A DNA stretch of 11,952 nt from Bacteroidales bacterium UBA6244 (GCA_002440885.1 DJVY01000106.1:1-11952), one strand, 5' to 3'. Numbered from the stretch's first letter, positions 1 to 7,584 are shown. Numbers and translations: made by a program. The notes: generated by a model from the letters alone, not told the origin.

Positions 1-629
1 CCTGAGCGGTTAATGGCCTCAACAACCTGATAAAGTGAAATTCCATACAATTTTAGTTTGTCCTGATTGGCCATTACCTGAATTTCACGTTCCTCGCCTC
101 CAAGCAGGGTGATTTCTGCCACTCCTTTTAATTGCTGAATTTGCGGAAGGTATTCATCCTTCATTTTTTGATAAAATTCTGTCGCGGGCAAATCACTTGT
201 TGCACTGATTGAAATAATTGGCAAATCATTTGGCGAAACCTTGCTCATTACCGGACTTTCAATTTCGGCAGGCAGGTCTTTGCGGATGTTGTCGATATAG
301 CGCTGAGCATCCTGCATAGCGATATTCAAATTCGTACCATATTTTAAGTTGGCAATAATAATTGAAGCGTTGGGCATCGACTTGGTTTCCAGATAATCTA
401 CACCTTCGAGATTCGATAAGGCATCTTCTATTTTTCTGGAAACAGAGGTTTCTACTTCATTGGGTTCAGCACCCGGATACATTGTTTTTATTACAACTAC
501 GGGTTGGTTAAAGTCAGGAAGCAACTCATACCCCAGGTTTGTAAAGCCTATAATCCCCAACAAGGCAAAAACGCTGAACAGTACAATAATCAGCGATGGT
601 CTTTTGATTGAAATTTCAGTAATATTCAT
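1..629 (-). CDS. RND-family efflux permease, N-terminal part (cut by window edge)
   Basis: This is the inner-membrane proton-driven pump of a tripartite efflux system (AcrB/HAE1-like RND family). Reading the minus strand from the ATG at 629 gives an open frame of 209 codons with no stop before the window ends. It begins MNITEISIKRPSLIIVLFSV. Residues about 11-31 form the first membrane helix. They are followed by the LPDFNQPVVVI and YPGAEPNEVE stretches typical of the first periplasmic porter subdomain, then VSRKIEDALSNLEGV. The family is usually about 1000-1050 residues, so roughly four fifths is missing to the left. It starts 7 bp after the adaptor stop codon and is surely in the same operon. 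The HAE1-type sequence suggests organic substrates (drugs, solvents, bile-like compounds) rather than metals, but substrate cannot be read from this fragment. Confidence 0.93.
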   Translation of the reverse strand, partial: MNITEISIKRPSLIIVLFSVFALLGIIGFTNLGYELLPDFNQPVVVIKTMYPGAEPNEVETSVSRKIEDALSNLEGVDYLETKSMPNASIIIANLKYGTNLNIAMQDAQRYIDNIRKDLPAEIESPVMSKVSPNDLPIISISATSDLPATEFYQKMKDEYLPQIQQLKGVAEITLLGGEEREIQVMANQDKLKLYGISLYQVVEAINRS

Positions 630-636
630 CGCTTTT

Positions 637-1689
637 TTATTTAAAGGTTACGTTGGCTCCATCGAAAAGATTGATAAACCCGTTGGTTATAACGACATCA
701 CCTTCGGTTAATCCGTTTGAAACCAAGACTTTATTCTGAAATCTGGATGAAATGGTTATATCCTGAAGTATGGCCTTGCCCTTTTTCACCAAATAAACCT
801 GTGGTTGAATGTTAGTTCCAATTATAGCAGATGCAGGGATAATGAGGTGTTGTTCTTCCTTATCATTTTTTAACTGAACTTTTCCAAACATTCCTGATTT
901 AATTTTTAAATCGGCGGTGTTGTTTACTGAAAATTGTACTGGGAAACTGTTGCCCATATTGGCTTTGCTACCTGTCATAGTTACTCTTCCGGACAAAACA
1001 GTTTGCGGATATGCATCCGCGGAAAGAGCATATTGTTGATTGGTTTCGAACTGACTTAATTCCTGTTCGGGTACATTAACGGTAAACTTCAATTGAGAAA
1101 TATCAGATATTTGAAGCAATGGAATACCGGGTGCCGCAAAAGCTCCTTCTTCGGTCAGCTTTGCGGTAACAATTCCGCTAAAAGGCGCCACAATATTTGT
1201 TTTATTGATCTGCTCAATTAAAGTGGCCTTCTGCACTTTAGCCGATTTTAAGGCCAAGGTGGTCTTCTCCAGTTGAACACCCTGAATGGCATCGGCTTTG
1301 GCAAGAATGGTATATCTTTTTACATCGTTTTCCAATCCTTCAATCTGAATTTCTGCAGTTTGCAATTGCAGTTTCAGTAAAGAGTTGTCCAATTGTATTA
1401 ACGACTGTCCTTTTTTAACGACACTGCCAAGATCTACCAAAACTGAATTTATCTTTCCTTGAATCTCTGCACTGATTTTTGTTTCTTTATTGGGTTCAAA
1501 AGTTCCTGTATATGAAATATCGTTATTTACACTTTCAAACTTTAAAGTAATGGCCTGTACATTAATGGCCTGCTCTTTATCGTAATGATATACCCTTTTT
1601 ACAGTGGTTTCTTTATTGCTTTTTAGCTGAAATACCACGAGAGCGATTAAAGCCAATGCTACTCCTATATAAATTAATGTTTTCTTCAT
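637..1689 (-). CDS. RND efflux periplasmic adaptor (membrane fusion protein, HlyD/AcrA type)
   Basis: This adaptor links the RND pump to the outer-membrane channel. It is 350 residues, a normal length. Residues about 5-20 are a hydrophobic N-terminal anchor or uncleaved signal, with no lipobox cysteine, so it is probably anchored by the helix. The two halves of the barrel-sandwich (lipoyl-like) domain are visible: GKINSVLVDLGSVVKKGQSL at about 78-97 and IVAPFSGIVTAKLTEEGAFA at about 166-185. A coiled-coil hairpin lies between them at about 102-163. A beta-barrel domain follows at about 200-275 and a membrane-proximal domain at about 280-350 (LIIPASAI, then GLTEGDVVITNGF). The gene lies 11 bp downstream of the TolC-like gene and 7 bp upstream of the pump, fitting one transcript. 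The family assignment is firm; the transported substrate is unknown. Confidence 0.94.
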   Translation of the reverse strand: MKKTLIYIGVALALIALVVFQLKSNKETTVKRVYHYDKEQAINVQAITLKFESVNNDISYTGTFEPNKETKISAEIQGKINSVLVDLGSVVKKGQSLIQLDNSLLKLQLQTAEIQIEGLENDVKRYTILAKADAIQGVQLEKTTLALKSAKVQKATLIEQINKTNIVAPFSGIVTAKLTEEGAFAAPGIPLLQISDISQLKFTVNVPEQELSQFETNQQYALSADAYPQTVLSGRVTMTGSKANMGNSFPVQFSVNNTADLKIKSGMFGKVQLKNDKEEQHLIIPASAIIGTNIQPQVYLVKKGKAILQDITISSRFQNKVLVSNGLTEGDVVITNGFINLFDGANVTFK

Positions 1690-1700
1690 TTTCGTAAATT

Positions 1701-3056
1701 TTATTTTGTAATTGAAATATTTCCGGTTAATTTTTTTAATTCCAAATCAGCTTTCAGGTAGTCAACTACCATCGACAAATACATTTGCTGAACCTGCCTC
1801 AATTCGTTGTCAGCCATTAGTACATCTGTAAGTGTGGCCATTCCTTCTTTCTGTTGTAACATCAACTGCTGATATAAATTGGCAGCAAGCTCTAATTGTC
1901 CGGCAGTATTTTCAATATTTTTCTGACTGATGATCCTTCGGCTCTTGGCATTCATGACCAACATGGTGTTTTGGTCGCTTACCAATGCAATTTGCAATTC
2001 ACTGTTTTGAATTTCTATTTTTTTCTGGTTAATTTTTCTTTTCGTAACCGTTCCATTAAATAAAGGATATGAAATCTGGATGCCGGCAAAACTGGTGGGA
2101 TAGAATTTAAGGAATTCATCAGGATTTTGATCGTAACCATAACCGTTTTGTCCGTAGCTTCCATAGAGTGATACAGAAGGTAACCGTGAATTTTTCAGCA
2201 TCTTCAGTTCAGTTGTCAACAGTTTATTTTGAGTTCCTGCCAGTTGCAGATCAACAAACAACGAACTTGGGTAAAGGGGTTTGACATGATATTGAATGTC
2301 TGATACGATGTCAATAAGTTGATCAAACGGAATTCCCATCGAAAACTTTAAGGCATTCATTACCTGATCAAGATTGTTTACCGCCAGTTGCTGCTGCGTA
2401 GTTAATTGCTCCAACTGAAGGGCTACTTTTTGTACATCCGTTTCTTTTGCCATCAACTGCTCATTCAGCAATTGAACCGTTTTAAGCAGTTTTGCTGTGT
2501 TGATCAGGTTGCTGTCGATAAAGGCCTTCTGATGAATGATTATCTGGGCATTGTAATACAGGTTAGACACTTCAAAATACACCTGCTCTTCGGTTTTTTT
2601 GTGTTGAAGTTTGCTCAGCTCCATCGCTGTTTTTGTAGATTGTATGACCCCATATACCTGAGGATTGTAAATTGGTATGGCCACCTGGAGGTTAGCATTG
2701 ATGTTGTGGGGAACCCCCATTTGTATTTCTTTATACTCCCCTTCTGGCCCACCAAAAGCCGATTGAGGCATAAACTGGTAGGGTAAATCAACGAAATACT
2801 TATAGTCGCCATTCAGGCTCACTTTGGGAATTAAATAGGCTCTGGCTTCAAGCTGTTTCTGAGAGCTCATCTCCATGTTGTTGCGACTAATTTGCAAATT
2901 CTTATTGTGCACCTGGGCTGTGTCGATACATTGCTGTAGCGTCCATGCCTGGGCGTGAGCCGGTTTTGTAAACACCAATCCGACAAACAGCAATAGCAAC
3001 ACCAGAAGATAGTGAGTGTTAACTAACTTGCGAATCAAAAAAATTTCAGTTTTCAT
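1701..3056 (-). CDS. TolC-family outer membrane efflux protein
   Basis: This is the outer-membrane channel component of the tripartite pump. It is 451 residues, within the TolC/OEP range. Residues 1 to about 36 form a signal peptide: a basic start with RK, a leucine-rich core LLVLLLLFVGLVF, and AHAQA as a probable cleavage site. Mature sequence starts with WTLQQCIDTAQVHNKNLQIS, the conserved opening of OEP repeats. Long heptad-like helical stretches at about 170-240 and 340-440 are the expected channel helices. The phrase YPLFNGTVTKRKI near residue 330 matches the strand-helix junction typical of the second repeat. The start overlaps the stop of the preceding small membrane protein gene in an ATGA arrangement, suggesting translational coupling. 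The order channel-adaptor-pump is common in Bacteroidota efflux operons. Confidence 0.94.
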   Translation of the reverse strand: MKTEIFLIRKLVNTHYLLVLLLLFVGLVFTKPAHAQAWTLQQCIDTAQVHNKNLQISRNNMEMSSQKQLEARAYLIPKVSLNGDYKYFVDLPYQFMPQSAFGGPEGEYKEIQMGVPHNINANLQVAIPIYNPQVYGVIQSTKTAMELSKLQHKKTEEQVYFEVSNLYYNAQIIIHQKAFIDSNLINTAKLLKTVQLLNEQLMAKETDVQKVALQLEQLTTQQQLAVNNLDQVMNALKFSMGIPFDQLIDIVSDIQYHVKPLYPSSLFVDLQLAGTQNKLLTTELKMLKNSRLPSVSLYGSYGQNGYGYDQNPDEFLKFYPTSFAGIQISYPLFNGTVTKRKINQKKIEIQNSELQIALVSDQNTMLVMNAKSRRIISQKNIENTAGQLELAANLYQQLMLQQKEGMATLTDVLMADNELRQVQQMYLSMVVDYLKADLELKKLTGNISITK

Positions 3057-3445
3057 TTTGTAATTTTTTTATTTATCAATAAATAGGCTGAACCGGTGAA
3101 ACCAAAGGTGAGTAAGATCCTGAATATCAAAGCCCCAATTGTTTTTGTTTCGTATAATCCCCCGGCATAGATGTATACCAGTAGAGTGAAAAATGCAACA
3201 CAAAGTACAGTGGCTGAGGCAGCTAACAGATGGAGCGTCCATTTTCTTTTTCGAAAAAAACCATAAGCCGCCAACAAATAGAGAAGGCTGCTGATAAAAT
3301 TAGCAACTACTACAAAAAGAACGTACTGTCCTTCCCTGATCCTGATGTCAAAAAGATCGAAAATGATGGAGGTACTCAGAAATAGCGTTAGCAATCCAAA
3401 TAGTGCTAATAAAAAGGCTAATACAGAAGAAAATAATTTTTTCAA
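3053..3445 (-). CDS. small four-helix membrane protein, function unknown, first gene of the efflux operon
   Basis: This is a 130-residue protein that I do not recognise by family. Four hydrophobic segments are visible at roughly residues 5-30, 42-63, 71-95 and 104-124. They are separated by short polar loops with basic clusters (FRKRKW at about 63-68 and the C-terminal NKKITK), giving a small polytopic inner-membrane protein. It lacks obvious catalytic motifs. Its stop codon overlaps the TolC-like start by 4 bp (ATGA), so it is translated from the same mRNA and likely coupled to the channel gene. It sits between the TetR gene and the pump genes, behind a copy of the candidate TetR operator. 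By context it may be an accessory of the efflux system or a membrane-stress protein; that is inference only. Confidence 0.75.
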   Translation of the reverse strand: MKKLFSSVLAFLLALFGLLTLFLSTSIIFDLFDIRIREGQYVLFVVVANFISSLLYLLAAYGFFRKRKWTLHLLAASATVLCVAFFTLLVYIYAGGLYETKTIGALIFRILLTFGFTGSAYLLINKKITK

Positions 3446-3461
3446 AATGGTACATTTTAAA

Positions 3462-3478
3462 AGTGATTAATAGTGATT
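3462..3478. promoter_or_regulatory. tandem AGTGATT repeat ahead of the efflux operon
   Basis: Two copies of AGTGATT begin exactly 10 bp apart (3462 and 3472), one helical turn, about 17 bp ahead of the small membrane protein start. The sequence resembles the AGTGAAT core of the 16-bp repeat further upstream. It may be a second regulator contact or chance in AT-rich leader DNA. Confidence 0.3.
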
Positions 3479-3521
3479 TATTAGAAAATGAATCTGGTAA
3501 AGAAATATGACCATAACTCAA

Positions 3522-3537
3522 TTAGTTAGTATTCACT
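3522..3537. promoter_or_regulatory. candidate TetR operator, efflux-operon copy
   Basis: The 16-bp sequence TTAGTTAGTATTCACT occurs here and again, identically, at 4169-4184 next to the TetR start codon. In this copy the core TAGT-attc-ACTA is a short dyad, as expected for a dimeric repressor. It lies in the 137-bp gap between the end of tetR and the start of the efflux genes. Exact sharing between the regulator's own promoter and the target operon is the usual arrangement for an autoregulated TetR repressor. Read on the minus strand, the bases just before it (AATAATTG) resemble a weak -7 element, so the site would sit at the transcription start. Confidence 0.6.
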
Positions 3538-3582
3538 ACAATTATTGACATAAAAATAACGGGTTTCATGATATTATGATTA

Positions 3583-4161
3583 TTAGTTTTTAGCTCCTGA
3601 CATGAGCGCCTGAAAGAGCGTTTCACCTTTTTCGAGCAGATTGAAATCGTAATTACTATGCTTCCAGTTTTTAACCATCAGCCGGATTGATCCAAGATAC
3701 ATCAGGCAAAACATTTCGGAAGATATGCTTTCCTTTACTCTGTTATCTGCCTGAAGTTCTGTGTATATTGAAACGACAAGATCCTCATTTATTTCTTTTA
3801 TGCCCATCACCATTTCGGTAAGTTGATGTTCGTTGCTAAATATTTCCTCTGAAAATATCACGGATACAAGAGCCGGGCTATTTGTGAACACTGTTAAAAT
3901 ACGGGTCATCAATTGGTGCAACTTATCCACCGCATCATCGTCAGAAGCATTAAATTGACTCCGGTTCATTGTCATCATTTGTTTGAACGAATCCAAGATG
4001 GTATGTATAATCTCGAACTTGCTTTTAAAATGGCGGTAAAGTCCGGGTTCGCTGATTCCTATTTTGGCAGCCAGGTTTTTAATGGTAAACCCCTGAATTC
4101 CTTTTTCATCGATTAGTTTGATGGAATCTTCTACTATTTGTTGTTGACGATCGGATAACAT
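3583..4161 (-). CDS. TetR/AcrR-family transcriptional regulator
   Basis: This is a 192-residue repressor-type regulator of normal length. The N-terminal DNA-binding domain is clear: MLSDRQQQIVEDSIKLIDEK, then the helix-turn-helix at about residues 25-49 (FTIKNLAAKIGISEPGLYRH, ending FKSKFEII), where the GLYRHFKSK pattern is diagnostic of TetR_N. The remaining 130 residues are helical and form the ligand-binding and dimerisation domain, which is not conserved enough to name an inducer. It is encoded on the same strand and 137 bp upstream of the efflux genes, so it most likely represses them and is relieved by a pump substrate. Its own promoter has a strong Bacteroidota-type match with a candidate operator over the start site, pointing to autoregulation. 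Confidence 0.93.
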   Translation of the reverse strand: MLSDRQQQIVEDSIKLIDEKGIQGFTIKNLAAKIGISEPGLYRHFKSKFEIIHTILDSFKQMMTMNRSQFNASDDDAVDKLHQLMTRILTVFTNSPALVSVIFSEEIFSNEHQLTEMVMGIKEINEDLVVSIYTELQADNRVKESISSEMFCLMYLGSIRLMVKNWKHSNYDFNLLEKGETLFQALMSGAKN

Positions 4162-4168
4162 TGGACAG

Positions 4169-4184
4169 TTAGTTAGTATTCACT
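4169..4184. promoter_or_regulatory. candidate TetR operator, tetR-promoter copy
   Basis: This is the second exact copy of TTAGTTAGTATTCACT. It ends 2 bp from the -7 element of the tetR promoter and begins 7 bp from the start codon, so it covers the expected transcription start. A bound repressor here would block transcription of tetR. Confidence 0.6.
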
Positions 4185-4186
4185 CG

Positions 4187-4216
4187 CAAAAGTAATACAA
4201 ATTTGAAATTTGTCAA
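4187..4216 (-). promoter_or_regulatory. Bacteroidota-type promoter of tetR
   Basis: On the minus strand TTG (4216-4214) is followed by exactly 19 bp and then TACTTTTG (4194-4187). This is a full match to the Bacteroidota -33/-7 consensus TTG-N19-TAnnTTTG. The predicted start of transcription is near 4180, about 20 nt before the ATG. The spacer contains a perfect dyad, ACAAATTT-g-AAATTTGT (4197-4213), which could be an additional operator. Confidence 0.72.
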
Positions 4217-4801
4217 GCGTTTTGAATAAAATTTTGATATTTTTAACAAAACAATTTTGTATTAACCTGAAAAAGAGTATGTAATCAAAATCTAGTCGTC
4301 TTACAGGGAAGTGGTATAGAAACCTGATATAATATGTAATAAGGTCGCTTGGATAGATATGAAGGCGTAGTTGAGAAAATATGCATGGTAGGGGGGAAGT
4401 GATGGATAATTAAAACAACTGTGCTATTTATAAAAAGATACAACTGCTAGAGGAATGGAAACTTCTATTAATCAGTTTTACTTGCGAATTCTGCAATGGC
4501 TTTATAAGTTGAATATGTAAACTTTATCGTTGCAGGTGCTAATTATTAGGTTAAGACTTGAATTTGTCAACCGGAACAGGCGTTTTGAGTGAGTTTTTTT
4601 CATGTTAGTTGTGTTAAGTGCTTCTTACTGATTTTGTAACAACATCATGTTAAAAGCAGTTAATTAAGATCGGATTAGGTTTTTCTGTTATTAAAACCTA
4701 ATCCGGTTCGGTATAACATCCGTGTCGAAACCATAACCTATATGACGATTAATGAACAAATTCGGTGCATTATTTTTTTCTTGTTTGAATAATAAAAATA
4801 T
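4217..4801. other. divergent intergenic region, no gene seen
   Basis: This stretch of about 585 bp separates the minus-strand tetR gene from the plus-strand Rrf2 gene. It is AT-rich with stop codons in all frames and no open frame that looks protein-like. The only clear structure is the inverted repeat at 4671-4705. A T-rich tract at 4771-4780 precedes the probable Rrf2 promoter zone. It is long for two divergent regulator genes, so a small RNA or further regulatory sites are possible, but nothing supports a specific call. Confidence 0.5.
4671..4705. repeat. perfect 13-bp inverted repeat with 9-nt loop
   Basis: CGGATTAGGTTTT (4671-4683) is matched by its exact reverse complement AAAACCTAATCCG (4693-4705). 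No T-tract follows the right arm on either strand, and no upstream gene reads into it, so a standard intrinsic terminator is unlikely. It could be a regulator-binding site, the end of an unannotated small RNA, or a mobile-element trace. Confidence 0.6.
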
Positions 4802-4825
4802 TTGTATTATTGCAAAATAATACAA
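4802..4825. promoter_or_regulatory. palindromic candidate operator of the Rrf2 (NsrR-like) gene
   Basis: A perfect dyad with 10-bp arms, TTGTATTATT (4802-4811) and AATAATACAA (4816-4825), has a GCAA centre. It ends 14 bp before the Rrf2 start codon. Rrf2 proteins bind AT-rich dyads of about this size, so autoregulation is plausible. AATATTTG at 4797-4804 is a near match to the Bacteroidota -7 element and overlaps the left arm, but no TTG sits at the correct -33 distance. Confidence 0.6.
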
Positions 4826-4839
4826 TGAAGTAGTATATA

Positions 4840-5253
4840 ATGAATATTTCAAATACATCGGAATACGCCATCAGAATTTTGAGCTATATGGCCAAAGATT
4901 CCGGCAGTAAATATTCTGCTAAATTTTTAGTTGAACGGTTAAATATTTCAGATAAGTATTTGCGTCGTCTGATGACCCTTTTAGCGAAAGCCGGATTTGT
5001 AAGCAGTACACAGGGACGTGATGGGGGTTATTATTTTGCTAAAAAACTGGAGTCTATCTATTTATACGACATTGTCAATGCCGTAGAGGGTATGGACAAA
5101 TACATGGGGTGTGTACTTGGATTTGAAAAGTGCTCTGACGAAAATTCTTGTGTGATGCACACATCATGGGTAAAAGTACGCGATGAGTTTGTTGGGTTGA
5201 TGCAGAATGTAAGTCTTGCCGACCTGAATTTCGAAAACATATATAAATTTTAA
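4840..5253 (+). CDS. Rrf2-family Fe-S transcriptional regulator, NsrR-like nitric-oxide sensor
   Basis: This 137-residue protein has normal Rrf2 length. The N-terminal winged helix is evident: ISNTSEYAIRILSYMAK, then AKFLVERLNISDKYLRRLMT as the recognition region, and the wing GFVSSTQGRDGGYYFAK near residues 52-68. The effector part carries exactly three cysteines, C91, C98 and C104 (GC-VLGFEK-C-SDENS-C), the spacing of the cluster ligands in NsrR and IscR. This indicates a bound Fe-S cluster; nitrosylation of that cluster would release DNA. The gene immediately precedes a nitric oxide reductase with a 60-bp gap, so NsrR-like NO sensing is a better fit than IscR or RsrR roles. No isc or suf genes are nearby. 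The start is chosen at the first ATG, downstream of the dyad at 4802-4825. The functional name rests on context plus cysteines, not direct proof. Confidence 0.9.
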   Translation: MNISNTSEYAIRILSYMAKDSGSKYSAKFLVERLNISDKYLRRLMTLLAKAGFVSSTQGRDGGYYFAKKLESIYLYDIVNAVEGMDKYMGCVLGFEKCSDENSCVMHTSWVKVRDEFVGLMQNVSLADLNFENIYKF

Positions 5254-5268
5254 TTTTTTTATCAATAA

Positions 5269-5288
5269 ATACCACAACAAAGTAGTAT
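5269..5288. promoter_or_regulatory. candidate regulatory site ahead of norZ
   Basis: ATACCAC (5269-5275) and GTAGTAT (5282-5288) form an imperfect dyad (6 of 7 pairs) 25 bp before the norZ start. The 10-mer AAGTAGTATA at 5280-5289 also occurs at 4828-4837, directly ahead of the Rrf2 start, where it is likewise preceded by ACAA. A shared regulator contact or common leader element is possible. If functional, norZ has its own promoter control in addition to read-through from the Rrf2 gene. Confidence 0.4.
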
Positions 5289-5313
5289 AATAATTCTTTA
5301 AATTTAACAACAG

Positions 5314-7539
5314 ATGAAAGAATCCTTACTTGACAAATTCATGAGCCGCAAGGGACTATACACCGGCTTTTGGATCATTGCGATCTTTATGGTCACGATG
5401 TTGATTTATTACACGGCCAATCTTCAAAAGGAAGTACCGCCTATACCGCAGGAAGTTACGTCGACTAGTGGTGAATTGCTTTACACATACGACGACGTAG
5501 TGGCCGGAAAAGGCTATTTCCAGCAGTTCGACTTAATGGACTGGGGAACATTATTGGGCATGGGTGCTTACATGGGGCCGGATTTTACGACTGATTTTCT
5601 CCATTACAGAGTTGAATTTTTGTATGATTTCTATGCCCGGGAAATTTACGGGAAACCCAATAAAAGCCTGACAGAGGTAGAGCGTGGCTCGGTAAAAGAA
5701 AGGGTAAAACAGGATGTAAAAAAACAAACCTCATTACTTGAAAAAAAGACTGTTTACACCGATGCCTCAGCCGAGGCCTATCATGCCAATGTACAATACA
5801 TCACCAAACTGCTTACCGAAGGAGATCCTAAGCGGGCTTTTACGGGTGGGGTAATCCGTGCTGATGAAGCTGTAAAGATTGCTGCTTTTGTCGATTGGTC
5901 GCAGTTGGTGGCCTCTTCGTTCAGGACTGGAACAGAGCGCACCTGGTCGAATAACTGGCCTCCCGAGCCTCTGATCGATCAGGATTTAACCTTTAACTCG
6001 CACAAAATCTCGCTATGGGAATTTCTTATTCTTTGGACACTGACTATTGTGGTCATTTATTTAGCCTACGAATACCTGTTTATAAAAGACCCGACAGACA
6101 AGCTGGAGCCGGCCATGAAAATTACCAGCCTGTTCAGGTCGCAGAACAAGTTGTTGAAATATATTCCCATAGTAGCCGCTTTATTTTTTGTGCAACTGCT
6201 TCTGGGAGGATATCTGGCACATCTCTATACAGAACCGGATCAGGATTTTCTTATTTCGCAGAGTCTGTTGCCTTTTAATGTCATCCGGTCCATTCATACC
6301 CAATTGGCCATTCTTTGGGTTGCCGTAGGCTGGCTGGTTGGCGGTTTGTTAATTGCACCGTGGGTTGCCAACAAAGACCACAAATTCCCCTGGCTAGTTG
6401 ATGTGTTGTGGCTCGCGCTTTTGGTTGTCGCAGTTGGCAGCATCATCGGATTGTACATGGGGGCAACCGGACAGCTACGTGAAACATGGTTTTGGCTGGG
6501 TAACGAGGGGCGCGAGTTGCTCAACCTGGGACGTGTTTGGGATATTGGTCTGGTGATAGGTCTTGTGTTTTGGTTCATTCTCATCGTTTCGCTTATACGT
6601 AAGGCTGCTACCAACAACCCGATTGTTAGCACCATCATCTGGTCATCGTTTGCTATTGCAACACTTTATATTGCCGGCATGATGCCCATACATAAAATTA
6701 TGCCAAACTTTACTGTTGATGATTATTACCGTTGGTGGGTCATCCATCTTTGGGTAGAATTAACTTTTGAGCTGTTTGCGGCAGGGGTCATTGCTTTCTT
6801 CACTGTTTCATTGGGGTTGATATCGCATAAAACTGCTGTCAGGGTGATGATTTTCGAGTTGTTTCTGATTATGCTCAGTGGCACGCTGGGCGTTGGTCAC
6901 CACTACTGGTGGCAGGGTCTTGATGAGTATTGGATTGCCATTGGAGGCATTTTCTCTGCCTTAGAACCACTACCACTGGCTTTAATGATAATCGAAGCCA
7001 TGAAAAATCAACGCGAGAAATCTCATTCAGAGGAAGGTTTTGCCTTCTCTGTTCCATTTATGTACATCGCAGGTTCAGCTTTGCTTAACTGGATTGGTGC
7101 AGGCTTTTTCGGGATGGTCATCAATACTCCCACCATCAGTTACTACTCGCATGGAACTTACCTGATTATGCCTCATGGACATGTGGCCTTACTGGGAGCT
7201 TTTGGTTACATTTCCATTGCATTCCTATATATGACTTCACGGGCTAATGCCCTGGCTAAAAACCTGGTTTGGACTGATACCCTGAGTAAATATGGCTTCT
7301 GGATATTGACTATCGGAGCTTTACTCTTCGCCATTCCTACTTATATTATTGGCATGGAACAAACAGAAATGGCGATGGAGATGGGCTATTTCTACACCCG
7401 TACCCGTGAAGCTGTAGAAGGAATGAAAGGATGGATGTGGGCACGTACCGTACCTGATGTTATGATGATTTTAGGAGGGGGTATTATTCTCTACGACCTT
7501 ACTGTGAAGACGTTTTTTGCAAAAAAAATGAGTCTGTAA
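5314..7539 (+). CDS. norZ: quinol-dependent nitric oxide reductase (qNOR)
   Basis: A single-subunit, membrane-bound haem-copper-superfamily enzyme that reduces 2 NO to N2O with electrons from quinol. It is 741 residues, a usual qNOR length. After helix 1 (about 17-34) comes a periplasmic cytochrome-c-like domain at about 40-225 without any CXXCH, as expected for qNOR as opposed to the cytochrome-c-dependent NorB. About 12-13 further helices follow. By family alignment the visible ligands are: H328 (low-spin haem b, in IRSIHTQL); H478 with E482 four residues later (Fe-B ligand and glutamate, in WVIHLWVELTFELF); H529 and H530 (Fe-B, in GVGHHYWWQG); H621 and H623 in MPHGHVALLG (high-spin haem b3 and low-spin haem b). 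All key residues are intact. The position directly behind the Rrf2 sensor, with NO-linked genes downstream, supports NO detoxification. No nitrite reductase or nosZ is in view, so denitrification is not shown. Confidence 0.95.
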   Translation: MKESLLDKFMSRKGLYTGFWIIAIFMVTMLIYYTANLQKEVPPIPQEVTSTSGELLYTYDDVVAGKGYFQQFDLMDWGTLLGMGAYMGPDFTTDFLHYRVEFLYDFYAREIYGKPNKSLTEVERGSVKERVKQDVKKQTSLLEKKTVYTDASAEAYHANVQYITKLLTEGDPKRAFTGGVIRADEAVKIAAFVDWSQLVASSFRTGTERTWSNNWPPEPLIDQDLTFNSHKISLWEFLILWTLTIVVIYLAYEYLFIKDPTDKLEPAMKITSLFRSQNKLLKYIPIVAALFFVQLLLGGYLAHLYTEPDQDFLISQSLLPFNVIRSIHTQLAILWVAVGWLVGGLLIAPWVANKDHKFPWLVDVLWLALLVVAVGSIIGLYMGATGQLRETWFWLGNEGRELLNLGRVWDIGLVIGLVFWFILIVSLIRKAATNNPIVSTIIWSSFAIATLYIAGMMPIHKIMPNFTVDDYYRWWVIHLWVELTFELFAAGVIAFFTVSLGLISHKTAVRVMIFELFLIMLSGTLGVGHHYWWQGLDEYWIAIGGIFSALEPLPLALMIIEAMKNQREKSHSEEGFAFSVPFMYIAGSALLNWIGAGFFGMVINTPTISYYSHGTYLIMPHGHVALLGAFGYISIAFLYMTSRANALAKNLVWTDTLSKYGFWILTIGALLFAIPTYIIGMEQTEMAMEMGYFYTRTREAVEGMKGWMWARTVPDVMMILGGGIILYDLTVKTFFAKKMSL

Positions 7540-7551
7540 CCTTCATTTTAC

Positions 7552-7584
7552 ATTACTTCCTCTATCTTTGATGGGGGAAGTAAT
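7552..7584 (+). other. hairpin between norZ and the DUF438 gene
   Basis: ATTACTTCC (7552-7560) pairs perfectly with GGAAGTAAT (7576-7584), and the stem can extend by three more pairs (two G-U) to a 9-nt loop. It fills most of the 59-bp gap. It is not followed by a run of T, so full termination is unlikely. It may act as a partial terminator or an RNA stabiliser or processing site that sets different levels for norZ and the downstream genes. Confidence 0.5.

Noticed and set aside
460..711. Plus-strand 83-residue open frame
   Set aside because: It lies opposite the RND permease and adaptor genes, which have clear family motifs on the minus strand, and its own sequence has no protein features.
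2406..2812. Open frames inside the TolC-like gene on both strands
   Set aside because: They are alternative-frame shadows of a well-supported 451-residue gene.
4671..4705. Intrinsic terminator
   Set aside because: No T-tract follows the stem on either strand and no gene is transcribed into it.
5314..7539. Cytochrome-c-dependent NorB or a cbb3 oxidase subunit
   Set aside because: The long N-terminal periplasmic domain, lack of CXXCH, absence of a norC gene and the Fe-B glutamate E482 fit qNOR instead.
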